Part shown: positions 13,312 to 16,201 of the stretch, in pieces
How positions within the stretch are numbered: the stretch's first letter is position 1
Layout of the letters: each line of letters opens with the position of its first letter
NCBI GenBank assembly: GCA_016183145.1
Contig: JACPFE010000763.1
Span: 1 to 16,201, forward strand
Direction of reading: 5' to 3'
Length of the DNA: 16,201 bases
DNA from: Deltaproteobacteria bacterium
GTDB taxonomy: Bacteria; Desulfobacterota; Binatia; UBA9968
The notes under the pieces: model-generated
What the model saw: the letters and a program-made list of their open reading frames with translations, nothing else
The model's database searches: none
What the model was told of the DNA's origin: nothing
Position numbers and translations under genes: made by a program

Positions 13312-14295
13312 ATGCGCAAAATGATTGTTTCTTTCGCACTCCTTCTAATACTGCTATTACAACCGTCGCTCGGTTTAACTCAGGAGAGGGTTAAACTCCG
13401 GGTCAGCTCCGCTACCAAGACGCTCGGTTACGGCCCGCTTTGGATCGCTTCAAGAATGGGGTTCTTCGAGCGCCAGGGACTCGATGTCGAGCTGGTGGTC
13501 ATTCGCGCTTCCGACGTGGGTATTCAAGCCCTGGCAGGGGGTTCTTTGGAAATTGCCGGCAGCGCTTCCGACGCGCCGATTGCGGCCATCGAGAAAGGGC
13601 TGGATCTCGTTATGATCGGCGGGATCATCAACGGACTGACGCAATCGATCATGGCCGCCAAGAAGTTCAAAACCTATAACGACCTGCGCGGCGCAACGTT
13701 CGGCGCCATCAGTCTCACCTCCGGCGTGACCTTCGCGCTCCGGCAAGTTCTTAAAGTCAAAGGGCTCGAGTATCCTCGGGATTACAAACTCTTGGTGATC
13801 GGCGGCACGCCGCAAACCTACGCAGCCTTGACCAGCGGCCAGATTGACGCCGCCGCGCTTTCGTTGCCGGTCAACTATGCCGCCGAAGAGCAGGGCTTTA
13901 ATGAAATCGGTCGGTTCGTCGATGTTATTCCCAATTACCAATTGGCGGCGCTATCGACCAAGCGCGCCTGGGCGGAGAAAAACCGCTCCGTTCTCGTGCG
14001 CGTCATGAAAGCGATGGCGCAAACCATGCGCTGGATCTATCAAAACAAGGAACCGGCCGTGGACTATCTCGCCAAAGAGATGAATCTCAAACGCGAACAC
14101 GCGCGGCGGGGCTGGGAATTCTATACCAGTACGCGCACGTGGCATCCTGACGGCGATCTCAATATCGACGGCCTTCAGATCGTCACGCAGATTTATTTCG
14201 AGCAGTTGCAGGCCAAAGGCCCGCTGCCCAACGCGGCCAAGTACGTCGATCAAAGTTACTTGAAAGAGGGGCTCAAAGAGTTGGGGAGCCGATAA
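13312..14295 (+). CDS. ABC transporter substrate-binding protein 3 (SsuA/THI5-like)
   Basis: This 327-residue exported binding protein is the close paralogue of the one at 6185. The ATG at 13312 is chosen over the in-frame one at 13168 because GGAGG (13302-13306) stands six bases before it and because the protein then opens with a signal peptide (MRKMIVSFALLLILLLQPS, cleavage around residues 22-23 before QERVK). Shared with copy 1 are KTLGYGPLWIASRMGFFERQ, MIGGIINGL, YNDLRGATFGAISLTSG, GLEYPRDYKLLVIGG, YAALTSGQI, RAWAEKNRSVLVRVMKAM and the terminal YVDQSYLKEGLKELG. The divergence sits in the segment after the first lobe (ASDVGIQAL...SASDAPIAAIEKG), which may change ligand. No membrane or ATPase subunit is nearby. 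A spacer of 237 bases with repeats follows. Confidence 0.9.
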   Translation: MRKMIVSFALLLILLLQPSLGLTQERVKLRVSSATKTLGYGPLWIASRMGFFERQGLDVELVVIRASDVGIQALAGGSLEIAGSASDAPIAAIEKGLDLVMIGGIINGLTQSIMAAKKFKTYNDLRGATFGAISLTSGVTFALRQVLKVKGLEYPRDYKLLVIGGTPQTYAALTSGQIDAAALSLPVNYAAEEQGFNEIGRFVDVIPNYQLAALSTKRAWAEKNRSVLVRVMKAMAQTMRWIYQNKEPAVDYLAKEMNLKREHARRGWEFYTSTRTWHPDGDLNIDGLQIVTQIYFEQLQAKGPLPNAAKYVDQSYLKEGLKELGSR

Positions 14296-14375
14296 ACCCT
14301 TGCATAAATTATCAAGCGACCTTATAAGTCGGCAAATAGGACTATAGTGAAAGCAATAAATGTGTTGACATAAAT

Positions 14376-14488
14376 CACCCTCCCCTTAATCCCCTCCCGT
14401 CGAGGGAGGGGAGACTTCTTAGGTTCCCTCTCGCCTTGCGGGAGAGAGCCTGCCCTGAGCGGAGTCGAAGGGGCTAGGGTGAGGGGTA
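14376..14488. repeat. Palindromic intergenic repeat, two parts
   Basis: The first part contains a perfect hairpin, CCCCTCCC (14391-14398) with GGGAGGGG (14404-14411) around GTCGA. The second (14424-14488) runs CCCTCTCGCCTTGCGGGAGAGAG, a CCTGCCCTGAGCGGAGTCGA-type tail, then AGGGTGAGGGG, as in the repeat at 3376-3468. It fills the spacer between binding protein 3 and the acetyltransferase gene. The rest of that spacer is AT-richer, with no gene visible. Confidence 0.65.
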
Positions 14489-14532
14489 TGTAAACTTATT
14501 TATAACCGTTACTATAGCCGGACTTTCCTAGA

Positions 14533-15096
14533 GTGATAAACCCGCCCAAAACCCTCAAAACCGAACGACTTCGATTGAGAAAAGCAAAACTGACCGACGC
14601 TGAGGCGATTTTCCGCCAATACGCTCAGGACGAGGAAGTCACCAAGTACGTAAGCTGGCGCGCGCATCAAAGCGTGGAGGAGACGCGCGAGTACGTGGGC
14701 ATGTGTTTGCTCGCCTGGGACGTCGGCAAAGCCTATCACTGGGTCATCGAGCGCAAGGAGGACAACCAGCTCATCGGCATGATCATCGCCAGAGTCAACG
14801 TGGAAAAGTGGGAGCTGGGCTTTGTGCTGGCGCGCCCGTTTTGGGGCCAGGGCTACATGACCGAAGCCGTCAAGGGAATCATCGCCTGGGCGCTCAAACG
14901 CAAAGAGATCTACCGCATCTGGGCCGTCTGCGACGTGGACAACCTCGCCTCCGCCCGCGTCATGGAAAAAGCCGGCATGCAGCGCGAAGGAATATTGCGC
15001 CGCTGGTCGGTGCACCCCAATATCAGCGACGAGCCGCGGGATTCCTACTGCTTCGCAATAACGAAGCAGAGGCGAGATGGCAATGGGCAGGAGTGA
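14533..15096 (+). CDS. GNAT-family N-acetyltransferase (RimJ/RimL type)
   Basis: This 187-residue protein is a single-domain GNAT acetyltransferase of the RimJ/RimL-like group, which transfers acetyl from acetyl-CoA to an amine, often a protein N-terminus or small molecule. It opens with TLKTERLRLRKAKLTDAEAI (7-26), has the acetyl-CoA pyrophosphate-binding loop RPFWGQGYMTEAV (101-113) with the R-x-x-x-G-x-G pattern, and the motif B block DVDNLASARVMEKAGM (134-149). The GTG start at 14533 is the only early start in frame and lacks a clear ribosome binding site, so the N-terminus is less certain than the rest. It ends 29 bases before binding protein 4 and may share its transcript. Its substrate and any link to the uptake system are unknown. 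Confidence 0.9.
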   Translation: MINPPKTLKTERLRLRKAKLTDAEAIFRQYAQDEEVTKYVSWRAHQSVEETREYVGMCLLAWDVGKAYHWVIERKEDNQLIGMIIARVNVEKWELGFVLARPFWGQGYMTEAVKGIIAWALKRKEIYRIWAVCDVDNLASARVMEKAGMQREGILRRWSVHPNISDEPRDSYCFAITKQRRDGNGQE

Positions 15097-15125
15097 TCGA
15101 GTATTGGAGAAAGGGGGATTCGGTC

Positions 15126-16130
15126 ATGAGGATTGATGATAGAGGATCGAGGATCGCGCAAGCTGCGGCGATTCTCAGTATCATCGTTTTGTTCTTTGCG
15201 CCTTGCGTGGCGCAGGAGCGCGCGCGGATCGGCTGGGCGGCGATGACCGCCTCCCATATGCCGCTCTGGGTTGCGCAGGAAAAAGGCTTGCTCGCGAAGC
15301 ATGGCCTTGTGCCGGAACTTATTTTCTTCGGCGCCGGTCCCACGGCGCTGCAAGCTCTGGTTGCCGGCGACCTCGACGTTGTATTGACCTCGGCGCCCAA
15401 CGTCGTGAATCCTCGTTTTGGGGGAGCCGATACGGTCATGATCCTGTCGATCATCCCGACTTTCATCGATCACATCATCAGCGCGCCGAACATCACCAGC
15501 CCGGAACAACTGAAGGGCAAGATCGGCGGAGTCAATCGCCAGGGTACCGTCTCCGAGATGGGGCTTCGTCTGGCGTTAAGGAGGCTCGGCGTGGACCCGG
15601 AAAAAGATACCAAGATCGTTTCGTCGGGCGGCAACCCGGAGCGGCTGGCGGCGATCTCCAAAGGGATCGTTCACTTCACGATTATGAACGAGCCGTTTCT
15701 CATGGAAGCCGAGAGACTTGGCTTCCGCGATCTGGTGAATATCGCGACGCTGAAAATACCGCTTCAGTGGAACGGCGTCGTTACCAGGGAAGCTACAGTC
15801 AAAGCCCGGCGGCCGATGCTGACGCGGGTGGCGCGCGCGCTGACCGAGGCGATTCATTCTATCAAAGTCGATAAAGAGGGGACCAAGGCGGCCATCGGCA
15901 AGTATTCCAGGCTCACCGATCCAGACGGCCTGGAGCGAACCTACAAGAAGTTTGCCTCCGTTCTGCTGGAGACGCCATACCCCGACCCGGCCGGCATTAA
16001 AACGCTGCTCGACGACATGGCGCCGAAAAATCCCAAAGCCGCGGCGGCGGACCCTCGGAGCTTCGTCGATCAAAGCTTCGTTCAGGAAATGGAAGCGTCG
16101 GGGTTTATCAAGCAACTGTATAAGAAGTGA
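15126..16130 (+). CDS. ABC transporter substrate-binding protein 4 (SsuA/THI5-like)
   Basis: This 334-residue exported binding protein is the paralogue of the one at 7228. The signal peptide spans about residues 1-29 (AAAILSIIVLFFAP core, cleavage after CVA, before QER). Shared marks are MPLWVAQEKGLLAKHGLVPE, VAGDLDVVLTSAPN, SPEQLKGKIGGVNRQGTVSE and the tail ADPRSFVDQSFVQEMEASG with FIKQLYKK, also present in the remnant at 3516. ATG 15126 follows AAAGGGGGA; the much longer open frame upstream only overlaps the acetyltransferase in another frame. The first ten codons (MRIDDRGSRI) are written in the GATTGATGATAGAGGATC repeat found in the spacer at 10495-10646, so a dispersed repeat appears to have become part of the signal-peptide n-region. 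The ligand is unknown. Confidence 0.9.
   Translation: MRIDDRGSRIAQAAAILSIIVLFFAPCVAQERARIGWAAMTASHMPLWVAQEKGLLAKHGLVPELIFFGAGPTALQALVAGDLDVVLTSAPNVVNPRFGGADTVMILSIIPTFIDHIISAPNITSPEQLKGKIGGVNRQGTVSEMGLRLALRRLGVDPEKDTKIVSSGGNPERLAAISKGIVHFTIMNEPFLMEAERLGFRDLVNIATLKIPLQWNGVVTREATVKARRPMLTRVARALTEAIHSIKVDKEGTKAAIGKYSRLTDPDGLERTYKKFASVLLETPYPDPAGIKTLLDDMAPKNPKAAAADPRSFVDQSFVQEMEASGFIKQLYKK
15127..15157. repeat. GAGGATC-type repeat inside the start of binding protein 4
   Basis: The sequence TGAGGATTGATGATAGAGGATCGAGGATCGC right after the ATG is built of the same units as the hairpin arms at 10495-10646. It is coding here and keeps the reading frame. The functional n-region of a signal peptide tolerates such basic and polar residues. 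Confidence 0.55.
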
Positions 16131-16201
16131 GGAGTAAGGAGTAAATAGTAAGGAGTAAGGCGTGAGCCGTGAGGCAACAGGCATTAGGCAATAGGCAACA
16201 G
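16131..16201. repeat. Heptamer simple repeats at the window end
   Basis: Degenerate (TAAGGAG)n units (16131-16160) pass into GGCAACA/GGCATTA/GGCAATA units (16171-16201). They resemble the purine-rich tract at 7184-7222. No gene starts before the window ends. Confidence 0.6.

Noticed and set aside
14703..15125. N-terminal extension of binding protein 4
   Set aside because: It overlaps the acetyltransferase gene out of frame and would bury the signal peptide; ATG 15126 fits better.

Overview
The window is 16.2 kb of moderately GC-rich bacterial DNA. It has a dense, mostly plus-strand gene layout and unusually repeat-rich spacers. The many solute-binding proteins without transporter cores, the class III CoA-transferases and the intergenic repeat types suggest an uncultured free-living bacterium of the old 'deltaproteobacterial' / Desulfobacterota-Binatota / Tectomicrobia kind. 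That placement is an inference from gene style only and is low confidence. No rRNA, tRNA, CRISPR array or insertion-sequence transposase was seen.

The main discovery is a pair of selenoproteins at 1551-2105 and 4320 (3754-4320) that ordinary ORF calling would cut in half. Each has an in-frame TGA (1833-1835 and 4039-4041) within the motif Sec-Gly-Ser-Cys, the signature of the UGSC (seleno)protein family. Each TGA is followed by the same 8-bp hairpin with a GTG loop, a plausible bacterial SECIS element. The 27 bases covering it are identical in the two paralogues while synonymous sites outside it differ. Each selenoprotein is followed by a member of a second, mutually paralogous family of about 350 residues (2253-3305 and 4858-5922) that I cannot assign a function. 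The layout is therefore two UGSC-partner modules in tandem. The second module is split by a DUF559 nuclease-like gene (4423-4824) flanked by palindromes, and is preceded by the decayed 3' end of a solute-binding-protein gene (3516-3635).

Left of the modules, on the minus strand and divergent from them, is nicotinate phosphoribosyltransferase (39-1391). Right of them is a candidate uptake and catabolism region: two exported SsuA/THI5-like substrate-binding proteins (6185-7183, 7228-8229), a hydroxycinnamoyl-CoA hydratase/lyase-like crotonase (8337-9176), an acyl-CoA dehydrogenase (9307-10470), two class III (CaiB/BaiF) CoA-transferases (10680-11888, 11901-13115), then two more binding proteins (13312-14295, 15126-16130) with a GNAT acetyltransferase (14533-15096) between them. 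Binding proteins 1 and 3 resemble each other, as do 2 and 4, so a two-gene unit has been duplicated in the same order on both sides of the CoA genes.

A reasonable but unproven reading is that small, probably aromatic or branched, acids are bound in the periplasm, converted to CoA thioesters by the transferases, desaturated by the dehydrogenase and hydrated or cleaved by the crotonase. The UGSC-partner modules would supply a redox or thiol/selenol chemistry of unknown purpose. Spacers hold several families of palindromic and simple repeats, one of which runs into the start of the last binding-protein gene.
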